A stretch of 64,000 nucleotides of DNA from Actinocorallia populi (GTDB lineage Bacteria > Actinomycetota > Actinomycetes > Streptosporangiales > Streptosporangiaceae). The position numbers were made by a program, and so were the translations under genes. Where the stretch lies: the NCBI RefSeq assembly GCF_002995495.1, contig NZ_PVZV01000002.1:806001-870000 (forward strand), read 5' to 3'. The notes below the pieces were generated by a model that saw only the letters and a program-made list of their open reading frames with translations, made no database searches and was not told where the DNA came from. Shown in pieces: positions 46,205 to 56,333 of this stretch. How positions within the stretch are numbered: the first letter of the stretch is position 1; every line of letters begins with the position of its first letter.

Positions 46205-48373
46205 ATGACGTTTTTGTTCCCCCGTTCCCGGGCGACCGCCGTCCTGTGCGCGTCCGTCGTCGGCGTGACGGTCGTGCCCGGCCTGGCGTCGTCGGCCATG
46301 GCCGCGCCGACCGGCAAGGTGCAGAACCCGGGTTTTGAGAAGGTCTCGGGAGGTTTTCCCTCCTGCTGGACCCGTTTCACCACGGGGAAGAACACCGGGA
46401 CCGTCAAGGTGGTGAACGACGGGAGGGGCGGCAGGCGCGCCGTCTCGGTCAACGTCACCCAGCGGAACAGCGGCTCCAAGGCGGTCGTGCAGACGGCGGG
46501 GTGCGCGCTCAAGGTGCAGCCGGGCCGCCGCTACGACCTCGAGCTGTCCTACAAGAGCACCTCCGGCAAGGCCGCGGTGACGCTCTTCCGGCAGAAGGCC
46601 AACGGCAAGTGGGTGAAGTGGCATGCCCAGCCGTACCTGCCGGCCTCCAAGAAGTACCGCCTCGCGGTGGCGCGCACCCCGATCGTGCCCAAGGGCACCA
46701 AGGCCGTGCGGTTCGCGATGGTCCTGGAGGACGTCGGCACGCTGGTGACCGACAACTACAAGTTCAAGGCGGCCAGCGGCAAGGCCCGCTGCGTGGGCTC
46801 GGAGTGCACCAAGGGCCACTGGGTCGTGAACGACTTCGGCAACGGGGGCGTGCGCGCGATCCACAGCGTGATGCTGCACAACGGCAAGGTCCTGCTCATC
46901 GCGGGCTCGGGCAACGGTGACAAGCGCTTCGGCCGCGGCGAGTTCCGGACGTGGCTGTACAACCCGAAGAACAACACCTTCAGGAACATCCCGACGCCGT
47001 ACGACATGTTCTGCGCCGGGCACGTGCAGCTCCCCGACGGCAGGGTGCTGGTGGTCAGCGGCACCGAGGAGTACGCGCAGTACGCCGGGGGCCAGGAGAC
47101 GATGGGCTGGATCGGGTCGAAGAAGTCCTACATCTTCGATCCCCGGACCAACCGCTACGTCAAGGCCAACGACCTCATCGACGGCCACTGGTACCCGTCG
47201 GCGACGGCGCTGGGCAACGGCGACGTCTACTCCGTCGGCGGCTACGCGGCCCAGCGCAACGCGCAGGGCGGGAACCTCATCTCGCCGGTCGCCGAGCGCT
47301 ACTCCTGGAGGCAGGGGCGCTGGCTGAACGCCAACGAGGTCGCCCAGCCGAACATCAACTGGGCCACCTACCCGTCGCTGGTCCTCGCCCAGGACGGACG
47401 CCTGTTCTACAACGGCAGCAGCGTCTTCGGCCACCCGGTGTACGCGAACGGAGACCTGCGCGGTCCCGGCTTCCTCGACCCCGGCACCGGCGCCTGGGGC
47501 GCGCTGCCGAACAACGGCGGGCTGCGCAGGCCCGAGGCCCGCGACATGTCGGCGGGCCTGCTGCTGCCCCCGGCGCAGGACCAGCGGGTCATGGTCATCG
47601 GCGGCAAGAACTTCACCACCGGCGAGTACGCGCTCCGCTACACCGACGTCATCAACCTCAAGCAGGCGAACCCGCGCTTCCAGGCGGGCCCGAACCTGCC
47701 GAACGGCCAGGTCAACGCGGGCCCGGTCCAGGCGCCGCAGTTCGCCCCGCAGCCCGCCCAGGCGGGCAAGACGTACGTGTCGGCGGTCATCCTGGCCGAC
47801 GGCACCGTCTTCGAGACCGGCGGCTCCCAGATGGCCCGGACGGAGCACGTGCACGAGGCGTCGATCCTCGACCCGAAGAACAAGACGGCGGCCCAGATGA
47901 GGTGGAAGCCGGTCGCCGCCGACCCGGTGTCGCGCACCTACCACAACACCGCCGTCCTGCTGGACGACGGCAGGGTCCTGGCCGCGGGCAGCAACCCCGA
48001 CTACCCCGCCGCCGACGGGGACAGCTACTTCGACACCCGCATCTCGATCTACCACCCGCCGTACCTGTACAAGGAGGGCGGCGCGCGGCCGCGGATCACC
48101 GCGGTGCCCAAGGGCTGGTCCTACGGCTCCCGGCCGGTCATCACCACCGACGCGAAGATCACCAGGGCGTCCCTGCTCCGCCCGGTCGCGGTGACCCACT
48201 CCTCCGACCCCAACCAGCGCCTGGTCAACGTGCCGGTGAAGGCGCTGGGCGGCGGCAGGTACCGCCTCCAGATGGACAAGCGCCCGAACATGGCGCCCCC
48301 CGGCTGGTACATGCTCTCGGTCACCACCGGGTCGGGCGTCCCCTCGCCCGCCCAGTGGGTCCACGTGGGCTGA
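46205..48373 (+). CDS. GlxA-type copper-radical oxidase, copy 3 (mosaic)
   Basis: The 722-residue paralog has all copper ligands (PYDMFCAGH, DGHWYPSAT, VSRTYHNT, VAVTHSSD). Its first two thirds follow copy 1 closely at the DNA level, while the last third follows copy 2 (for example 48023-48151 against 45797-45925). I chose ATG 46205 (MTFLFPRSRATAVLC); an ATG at 46187 would add six residues ahead of the signal peptide. Probably co-transcribed with copy 2. Confidence 0.87.
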   Translation: MTFLFPRSRATAVLCASVVGVTVVPGLASSAMAAPTGKVQNPGFEKVSGGFPSCWTRFTTGKNTGTVKVVNDGRGGRRAVSVNVTQRNSGSKAVVQTAGCALKVQPGRRYDLELSYKSTSGKAAVTLFRQKANGKWVKWHAQPYLPASKKYRLAVARTPIVPKGTKAVRFAMVLEDVGTLVTDNYKFKAASGKARCVGSECTKGHWVVNDFGNGGVRAIHSVMLHNGKVLLIAGSGNGDKRFGRGEFRTWLYNPKNNTFRNIPTPYDMFCAGHVQLPDGRVLVVSGTEEYAQYAGGQETMGWIGSKKSYIFDPRTNRYVKANDLIDGHWYPSATALGNGDVYSVGGYAAQRNAQGGNLISPVAERYSWRQGRWLNANEVAQPNINWATYPSLVLAQDGRLFYNGSSVFGHPVYANGDLRGPGFLDPGTGAWGALPNNGGLRRPEARDMSAGLLLPPAQDQRVMVIGGKNFTTGEYALRYTDVINLKQANPRFQAGPNLPNGQVNAGPVQAPQFAPQPAQAGKTYVSAVILADGTVFETGGSQMARTEHVHEASILDPKNKTAAQMRWKPVAADPVSRTYHNTAVLLDDGRVLAAGSNPDYPAADGDSYFDTRISIYHPPYLYKEGGARPRITAVPKGWSYGSRPVITTDAKITRASLLRPVAVTHSSDPNQRLVNVPVKALGGGRYRLQMDKRPNMAPPGWYMLSVTTGSGVPSPAQWVHVG

Positions 48374-48377
48374 GGCG

Positions 48378-49313
48378 CTAGGGCCGGGCGGCGCGCCGCC
48401 GCCACCACCAGGCGGCCGCGCCGATCCCGACGAGGACGGGCAGGCCCAGCAGCAGGAAGCGGATCGGCCCGGCGGACTCCTCCTCCTCGCGCGGCGCGGC
48501 GGTGGGCGCGGGCTCGGAGGCCGACGGCGCCGGCGCGGCCGGGCCGACGTCCAGGGCGAACTCGTTGGTGCGCAGGCCCGTGCCGTTGCGGGTCACCTCG
48601 AAGCCGGCCTGCACCCTGCACAGGTAGGCCTCCCGGCTCTGGAACCCGCGGGCGACGGCGTCGTCGGCGAACGGCTTGAGGGCGAAGTCCTCGATCCGGT
48701 TCGTCGACTCGCGCATGTCGTAGATGAGGCCGACCTGGCCGGTGGGCCCGGTGAACCGGTACAGGTCGTAGACCCGGTCGCCCACCGTGACGCCGTCGGC
48801 GACCTTCCACTCGGGGGACGGGTCGATGCCCGGGCTGGTCAGCCAGATCATGATCTCCAGGGCCCCGCCGTTGGCGACGATGTGGGGCGTGGTGGAGCGG
48901 CAGGCCGCCTGGTCGGGGTGGTACCAGATGTCGTAGGAGGCGTTGTAGTCGCCTTCGGCCGGGGTGATGTCCCAGGTGGTGCGGATGTCCTGCGGCGCGT
49001 CCACGCGCAGCGGCAGCCGCTCCTCGGCGATGGACGTGCCGATGTTGGGGTAGGCGCCGGGCGGCGCGCCGTTCTGCAGCGTGCTCCAGTCCAGGGTGCT
49101 GCGGCTGACCGTCCAGGAGGTGCCCTCGCCGAAGGTGACGCAGATCTCACCGTGGGAGTTCCACCTGTTGGCCTGGACCGCGTAGCCGCCCTCGACGAAT
49201 CCGGGCTCGCCGGTGTTGCAGCGCTCCTCGAGCGCCCGCGCCTGCGCGCCCGGCACCGTCACCAGCGACGAGAGCAGCGCGGCTCCGGTCAGTACCCCCA
49301 GCAGGCTCTTCAA
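48378..49313 (-). CDS. Membrane-anchored GH12-like glycosidase
   Basis: The 311-residue protein starts (TTG 49313, GGGAGAGG upstream) with a signal peptide (MKSLLGVLTGAALLSSLVTV). A GH12-like jelly roll follows: YNASYDIWYHPD, nucleophile Glu153 in ALEIMIWLTSPG, VYDLYRFTGP, and acid/base Glu239 in VQAGFEVTRNG. After a Pro/Ala linker there is a C-terminal membrane helix (residues 285-305) with Arg stop-transfer. GH12 enzymes cut beta-1,4-glucan or xyloglucan. Unlike secreted GH12s this one stays at the membrane, fitting a role in glycan editing. It converges on oxidase copy 3 with a 4-base gap. Confidence 0.75.
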   Translation of the reverse strand: MKSLLGVLTGAALLSSLVTVPGAQARALEERCNTGEPGFVEGGYAVQANRWNSHGEICVTFGEGTSWTVSRSTLDWSTLQNGAPPGAYPNIGTSIAEERLPLRVDAPQDIRTTWDITPAEGDYNASYDIWYHPDQAACRSTTPHIVANGGALEIMIWLTSPGIDPSPEWKVADGVTVGDRVYDLYRFTGPTGQVGLIYDMRESTNRIEDFALKPFADDAVARGFQSREAYLCRVQAGFEVTRNGTGLRTNEFALDVGPAAPAPSASEPAPTAAPREEEESAGPIRFLLLGLPVLVGIGAAAWWWRRRAARP

Positions 49314-49429
49314 TGCGTCTTTCCTCTCCCCGAAAGCCCCCATAGAAGCACATCTCACCTGCGGAAGACGGGTGGATCACAGCTTCCGCGTTTCGTTAAC
49401 GCACGAGGAATCTGCTACGTTTCCACCAT

Positions 49430-51256
<1,827 letters not shown>

Positions 51257-51266
51257 GGCCCGGGAC

Positions 51267-51311
51267 GCGAAGGCCCCCGCAGGCGATGATCTCGCCGTCG
51301 GGGGCCTTCGC
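51267..51311. terminator. Bidirectional hairpin between leuA and the UbiA-type gene
   Basis: A perfect 13-bp stem (GCGAAGGCCCCCG and its complement) encloses a second hairpin (GGCG/CGCC). It lies between two converging stop codons and can end both transcripts. Confidence 0.75.
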
Positions 51312-51323
51312 GCGTCCGGGGCC

Positions 51324-52259
51324 TCAGCCCAGGAGTGAGATGCCGTAGGAGACGCCCCACAGGGCGCCGAGGGAGAGGATCACCCGGTCGCCCAGCAGGA
51401 CGTCCTCGGGCGCGCCGCCCTCGCCGCGGTCGACCACCAGCGCGTACCGCAGGACGGCCAGGGTCATCGGCACGATGGAGATCATCCGCCATGCGGCGGT
51501 GTCGGGGTCGTCGGACTCCAGCGCCCACAGGCAGTACGACAGGGTCATCAGGGCCGCGGCGCCCTGCCAGACGAAGCGCAGGTAGCTCTCGCTGTACTCG
51601 CTGAGCAGCTTGCGGGTGTGCTGGGCCTGGTCGCCCAGCGCGGCCAGTTCGGAGGAGCGCTTGGCGGCGACCACGAACAGCGAGCCGAAGCCGACGGTGA
51701 TGAGGAACCACTGGGAGGGCGCGACCTGGGTGGCCGCGCCGCCCGCGATGCCGCGCAGCAGGAAGCCGGAGGCCACGACCGCGATGTCCATCACCGCCAC
51801 GTGCTTGAGGTGCACGCAGTAGAGGACCTGGACCACCGAGTAGACCAGCAGCACCAGCGCGGTCGAGCCGTTCAGCAGGAGCAGCGCCAGCAGGGGCGGC
51901 ACGAGGGAGAGCCCGATGCCCAGCCCGTAGGCGGCCTTGAGGGGGACGACACCGGCCGCGATCGGGCGGTTGCACTTGACGGGGTGGGCCCGGTCGGCCT
52001 TGACGTCCAGGGCGTCGTTGAGGAAGTAGATGCCCGAGGCGGCCATGCTGAAGAGCACGAAGACCAGCAGGGTCCGGCCCGCCACGTCGAGTTCGAAGAT
52101 ACGGCCGCCGGCCACGGGGGCGGCGACCACGAGGACGTTCTTGGCCCACTGTTTGGGGCGCGCGGTGCGCAGCAGCCCCTGCCCGAGGGAGGGGCGGCGG
52201 GGGAGCGGGGGAGGGGGGAGCGGCCGGTCGGTCTGTCCTATCAGGGGGAGGTGGCCCAC
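51324..52259 (-). CDS. UbiA-type prenyltransferase, decaprenyl-phosphate phosphoribosyltransferase-like
   Basis: The 311-residue membrane protein has about nine helices and the two acidic motifs of the UbiA family: FLNDALDVKADRAHPVKCNRPIAAG and DIAVVASGFLLRGIAGG. The 'HPVKCNRPIAAG' form matches the mycobacterial decaprenyl-phosphate phosphoribosyltransferase, which starts polyprenyl-P-arabinose synthesis. GTG 52259 has AAAGGA well placed. It follows the GT-C gene by 22 bases, so the two probably act together: a lipid-linked pentose donor and its user. Confidence 0.8.
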   Translation of the reverse strand: MGHLPLIGQTDRPLPPPPLPRRPSLGQGLLRTARPKQWAKNVLVVAAPVAGGRIFELDVAGRTLLVFVLFSMAASGIYFLNDALDVKADRAHPVKCNRPIAAGVVPLKAAYGLGIGLSLVPPLLALLLLNGSTALVLLVYSVVQVLYCVHLKHVAVMDIAVVASGFLLRGIAGGAATQVAPSQWFLITVGFGSLFVVAAKRSSELAALGDQAQHTRKLLSEYSESYLRFVWQGAAALMTLSYCLWALESDDPDTAAWRMISIVPMTLAVLRYALVVDRGEGGAPEDVLLGDRVILSLGALWGVSYGISLLG

Positions 52260-52281
52260 AACGGGATCCTTTTCTGTGGGT

Positions 52282-54297
52282 TCAGCGCCGGGTATCTGGA
52301 TTGAGGCGGTACAGCCGGCCAAGGGGGGGCGCGCCGTACCGGGGAGCGATGCCCCCCAGAGGGGTGACAAAGGTGAAGAAGGGGCTGTCGTCGATCTCCT
52401 CACGGACGTCGTCCCATACCTGGGAGCGATCGAGCAGGACGTATTCGGCCTTCTGGTCGTGCAGCCGCCCGACGAGATGCGGGATGTCGCGGGGCGGTTC
52501 GACGACCACCAGGTTGCGTTCGAGGCGGGGCCCGCGCAGCGGCATGATCAGGCTCTGCACGTTGCCTTCGGCCAGGGCGATGACGCTGCCGTCCGGCAGC
52601 TGCTCCAGGGCGCGGAACTCCGTCCACGGCCAGACCCGGGAGAACCGGTCGGGGGCCATGCTCAGCGACAGCAGCCGGTTCAGCGGCGTCCCGCCGTGCT
52701 CGGCCACCATCGCCTCGTCCGCGGCCTCCCCGCTGTTGATGGGGACGTACACGTGGCCGAGGACCGCGGCCATGATCGTGCAGGCGGCCAGGGCGAACTG
52801 GAGGCCCCCGTCACAGGCGCGGGCGAGACCGCTGCGCGCCCGGCTGAGCCTGCTCATCAGCAGGACGCAGAAGGCCAGCAGGCAGCCGTAGCCGAGCAGC
52901 ACGTACCGGCCCCACCAGGGAGCGGGGCTGGGACCGAAGGAGACGGCCACGCCCAGCAGGAGCAGCATCCCCGCCCCGGCCCCCAGGCGGTGCCGGAAGA
53001 GTTTCAGCCACAGCAGGATGCCCAGCACGGAGAAGGGCAGGACGAAGACGAGCCAGAGCGTGCCCAGGCCGCCCAGCCGGATGTCGTAGATGGGGGTGCT
53101 GAAATCGGTGAACGGGCTGCTCCACGAGGCCCACAACTGCTCCGGCAGGGTCATGGCGCGGATCTCGGCGGGGACGTTCGTGCCCATGACGAGCTCCTGG
53201 ACGGTCCCGCGCCCCTCGAAGCCGATCATCGTGATGGGGTAGAAGGGGTTGTCGTAGTTCAGCCAGGTCCGCAGGTACCAGTAGGCGCCGACGGCCACGA
53301 CCGGCAGCACCAGGGCGGGGGCCGAGCGCACGAACGGCGCGAACCCCAGGCGGTGGCGCCTGGCCACGTACCCCACGACGACCACGGCGGCCACGCCCAC
53401 CGCGCCCAGGACCGCCAGGTTGCTGCTCTTGGACCCGGCGGCGGCGCCCAGGGCGGTGCCCAGCACCAGCATCTTGCGGGTCACCACCGGTCCCGGCCGG
53501 GCCGACAGGCGGGCCGCGCCGGGCAGCACCGCCAGGACGTACAGGGCGGCCAGGCCGAACGCCGCGCTCTGCACGTCCACGTAGTAGGTGTGGGCCTGGG
53601 CGAAGACGGCGGGCGTGAGCAGGAAGGCGAGCCCGGCCAGGACCGCGAAGCCGCGCCGGGCGCCCAGCCGCCGGGCGAGCCCGGCGATCGCGACGGCGGC
53701 CAGCGGGTAGCCGGCCAGCAGGAAGGGCACGCCGTAGTCGGCCGACTTGAGGAAGACCATCGGCCAGCCGGCCAGCGACTCCACGCCCATCGGGTAGGTG
53801 TCGGACCAGATGATCTCCCTGGAGCGGTCCACCGCTCCGGTCTGCGCCCACTGCGCGGGCGCGACCAGGTGGTACATCAGGCCGTCCCAGTCGGTGGGCG
53901 GCAGCCGTACGCCCAGCCAGCCCCGCAGCGCGTAGACGGTGAGCGCGACCAGGCCGAGGACGGCGGCCAGGGGATGGCCGGCCCAGCCGCGCAGGGAGCG
54001 GCGGGTCCAGACCTTCAGGCGCCTGCCGAAGACACCGGGATGGCGGCGCAGCTCGACGGAGGCGCACAGCAGGCCCACGCCCGCCAGCACGCCGGCGCCG
54101 CAGGCGAGCGGGATCGGCTGGTAGTAGCGCAGCAGCGCGCCGACCACGATGGTCAGCAGCATGATCCCGGCCAGGGCGAAGGTCAGGAAGGTGACCAGGG
54201 TCTCGGCCGGGCGGACCGGTCGGGCCCATACGGTGAGACCGAATGCGCCGATCAGGACGAGTGAAGTCGCCGTGACCAGCAGCAATGCCTCCGCCAT
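52282..54297 (-). CDS. Large GT-C membrane glycosyltransferase
   Basis: The 671-residue protein has about 12-13 membrane helices. The first large loop carries PPTDWDGLMYHLVAPAQWAQTG and IIWSDTYPMGVESLAGWP, which matches GT-C enzymes with an acidic D-x-D pattern. A soluble C-terminal part (from about residue 560, RALEQLPDGSVIALAEGNVQSL) faces out. It would use a polyprenyl-phosphate sugar. It is divergent from the gtrA gene and co-oriented with the UbiA-type gene, suggesting that the three make, flip and transfer one lipid-linked sugar. Confidence 0.8.
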   Translation of the reverse strand: MAEALLLVTATSLVLIGAFGLTVWARPVRPAETLVTFLTFALAGIMLLTIVVGALLRYYQPIPLACGAGVLAGVGLLCASVELRRHPGVFGRRLKVWTRRSLRGWAGHPLAAVLGLVALTVYALRGWLGVRLPPTDWDGLMYHLVAPAQWAQTGAVDRSREIIWSDTYPMGVESLAGWPMVFLKSADYGVPFLLAGYPLAAVAIAGLARRLGARRGFAVLAGLAFLLTPAVFAQAHTYYVDVQSAAFGLAALYVLAVLPGAARLSARPGPVVTRKMLVLGTALGAAAGSKSSNLAVLGAVGVAAVVVVGYVARRHRLGFAPFVRSAPALVLPVVAVGAYWYLRTWLNYDNPFYPITMIGFEGRGTVQELVMGTNVPAEIRAMTLPEQLWASWSSPFTDFSTPIYDIRLGGLGTLWLVFVLPFSVLGILLWLKLFRHRLGAGAGMLLLLGVAVSFGPSPAPWWGRYVLLGYGCLLAFCVLLMSRLSRARSGLARACDGGLQFALAACTIMAAVLGHVYVPINSGEAADEAMVAEHGGTPLNRLLSLSMAPDRFSRVWPWTEFRALEQLPDGSVIALAEGNVQSLIMPLRGPRLERNLVVVEPPRDIPHLVGRLHDQKAEYVLLDRSQVWDDVREEIDDSPFFTFVTPLGGIAPRYGAPPLGRLYRLNPDTRR

Positions 54298-54422
54298 GCC
54301 TCAGATTCCTGTGAGATTTCGGTATACGTCGCGCAATAGTTTGCTATATGGGACAGGAGGGTATCTGATGCGAGCAGGTCCTGAGGTGTATTGCCGGTGT
54401 ATGAGAGTTTTGCTCTAGCATC

Positions 54423-54863
54423 GTGCGGGTGCGTCGTTACCGGAAGTTGATCGGTGAGCTGGCCCGATTCGGCAGTGTCGGAGTGTTGTGCGTGGCGGTC
54501 AACGTCGCCTTGTACAACCTGCTGCGCTACGGTCTGGAGATCGAGTCACTGACCTCGAATGCCCTGGCCATGATCGTCTCCACCAGTGTGGGTTATGTAG
54601 CTAACCGTTACTGGACATTTCGCGAGAGCGACGAGACCGGGATGGCCCGGGAGTACGTTCTTTTCTTCGTTCTCAACGGCGTCGGCTTCGTGATAACCGA
54701 GGCCGTGCTGTGGCTGGCCCACCTGATGGGGTTCGACGGCAAGTGGACGTCGAACGGCGCGCTGCTGCTGGGCATCGGCCTGGCGACGATATTCCGCTAC
54801 TGGGGGTACAAGCGCTGGGTCTTTCGGGAGCGTCACACCGAAGAGCCCGTGAAGGTGGGGTGA
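54423..54863 (+). CDS. GtrA family membrane protein
   Basis: The 146-residue protein has four helices and the GtrA pattern: ELARFGSVGVLCVAVNVALYNLLR, SVGYVANRYWTFRESDE, EYVLFFVLNGVGFVITE, and RYWGYKRWVFRE. GtrA proteins are thought to flip polyprenyl-phosphate sugars across the membrane or to help their transfer. The GTG at 54423 or the GTG at 54429 could be the start. It faces away from the large GT-C gene across a spacer of about 125 bases. Confidence 0.87.
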   Translation: MRVRRYRKLIGELARFGSVGVLCVAVNVALYNLLRYGLEIESLTSNALAMIVSTSVGYVANRYWTFRESDETGMAREYVLFFVLNGVGFVITEAVLWLAHLMGFDGKWTSNGALLLGIGLATIFRYWGYKRWVFRERHTEEPVKVG

Positions 54864-54951
54864 ACCCGCCGGCCGGGGGCCGGGAGCACGACGTCCCGGG
54901 GAGTGCTCCCCGGGACGCGGCAGGCGCCGCCCGGTCCCGGGCGGCCTTCTC

Positions 54952-55209
54952 TCAACTCCGGAACAGATGGCCGACGAGCTCGCGCAGCGGCTCGGTCAGC
55001 TGGGACTCCCCGACGGTCACCGTCCGGCCGTCGAGGTCGATCTCGTAGACGAAGCGGTCGCCGCCCCCGCGCCGCTCGCGCCGGGGCGGGAGCGAGTCCA
55101 GGTCGCTCCGGGAGACCAGGGCCTCCAGCGCCGGGTCCTCGGCGGTGTCGGCCTCCGCCCGCCGCTCGACCCCGGCGAACCCGCCCGACCGCACCACGCT
55201 CACCCTCAT
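54952..55209 (-). CDS. Protealysin inhibitor, emfourin type
   Basis: The 85-residue protein begins MRVSVVRSGGFAGVERRAEADT and ends ESQLTEPLRELVGHLFRS, the pattern of emfourin, the intracellular inhibitor encoded with protealysin-type M4 proteases. Its start overlaps the protease stop (ATGA), so inhibitor and protease are made together. It should bind the protease in the cytosol and keep it inactive. Confidence 0.85.
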   Translation of the reverse strand: MRVSVVRSGGFAGVERRAEADTAEDPALEALVSRSDLDSLPPRRERRGGGDRFVYEIDLDGRTVTVGESQLTEPLRELVGHLFRS

Positions 55210-56243
55210 GCGCTGAGGCCTACCCCGGCCCAGGCCGCCCGTACCGCCTGCTGCTCGGTGCTCGCCTCGCCGTAGCGGGCGCCCGCGAGCTTGGCGGTGG
55301 CCGCCGCGAAACCGCTGAAGTCCGTGTCGGGATAGATCAGCCCGCTGGTGAGCGTGTCGTACCAGATCTGCCCGGCGCGCTCCCAGGAGCGCCCGCCCAG
55401 CCCGACGGCCAGCAGGTGGAACGCCTTGTTGGGGATGCCGGAGTTGATGTGGACGCCCCCGTTGTCCCGGTGGGTGCGCACGTAGTCGTCCATGTGGCCG
55501 GGCTGCGGGTCCTTGCCGAGCTCCGGGTCGTCGTAGGCGGTGCCGGGCTCCTTCATGGAGCGCAGTGCCACCCCCCGGACGTCCGGCCCGAACAGTCCCT
55601 CGCCGATCAGCCAGTCGGCCTCCTCGGCGCTCTGGCCCAGGTGGAACTGCTTGACCATCGCCCCGACGACGTCGGACACCGACTCGTTGAGCGCGCCGGA
55701 CTGGCCGTAGTAGGCGAGGTCGGCGGTGTGCTGGGTGACGCCGTGGGCCAGTTCGTGGGCGGTGACGTCCAGCGGCCCGGTGAAGGACAGGAACAGCCGC
55801 CCGTCCCCGTCGCCGTAGACCATCTGCTCGCCGTTCCAGAAGGCGTTGTCGTAGGCGACCCCGTAGTGGACGGTGGAGACCATCTCCATCCCGTCGTTGT
55901 CGATCGAGTTGTGGTCGTAGACGTCCTCCAGGAAGCGGAACGTCACGCCCAGCCAGTCGTAGGCCTCGTCGGCGGCCGCGTCTCCGGTGGGGCCGTCGCC
56001 CTCGCCGCGGACGGTCGTGCCGGGCAGCTCCTCGCGCCGCCCGGCGTCCTTGACCACGCGCCGCGGCTCGTCGCGCCGGCCGTTCCCCGACCGCTGCGCG
56101 GGCACCAGCTCCCGCTCCGCGCGGTTGGAGGCGTCCAGGGTGAGCGTGCGGATGGCCCGGGCGCGCGTCCGCGGGTCGGCGGTGCGCTCCACGACCCGCT
56201 GGAGCAGGTGCGGAGGAACGATCGTGCATCTCATGGCGCTCAT
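55206..56243 (-). CDS. Protealysin-like M4 metalloprotease
   Basis: The 345-residue thermolysin-family protease has the zinc motif HELAHGVTQHT (H-E-x2-H), the third ligand Glu in ALNESVSDVVGAM, and the late catalytic histidine region DNGGVHINSGIPNKAF. The N-terminal propeptide is short (starts MSAMRCTIVPPHLLQRVVE, the PPHLLQ-like motif of protealysins) and there is no signal peptide, so the enzyme is probably cytosolic or exported without a standard signal. An emfourin gene follows with overlap. Together they form the known protealysin operon type. Confidence 0.9.
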   Translation of the reverse strand: MSAMRCTIVPPHLLQRVVERTADPRTRARAIRTLTLDASNRAERELVPAQRSGNGRRDEPRRVVKDAGRREELPGTTVRGEGDGPTGDAAADEAYDWLGVTFRFLEDVYDHNSIDNDGMEMVSTVHYGVAYDNAFWNGEQMVYGDGDGRLFLSFTGPLDVTAHELAHGVTQHTADLAYYGQSGALNESVSDVVGAMVKQFHLGQSAEEADWLIGEGLFGPDVRGVALRSMKEPGTAYDDPELGKDPQPGHMDDYVRTHRDNGGVHINSGIPNKAFHLLAVGLGGRSWERAGQIWYDTLTSGLIYPDTDFSGFAAATAKLAGARYGEASTEQQAVRAAWAGVGLSA

Positions 56244-56333
56244 CGTGTCACTCTCGGTATCGGAGTTGTAGTACCTCGGCGCCAGGGTTCTCCGACCGCC
56301 GTCGCACGCCGGGGCATGCGGGACAATGGGGGG

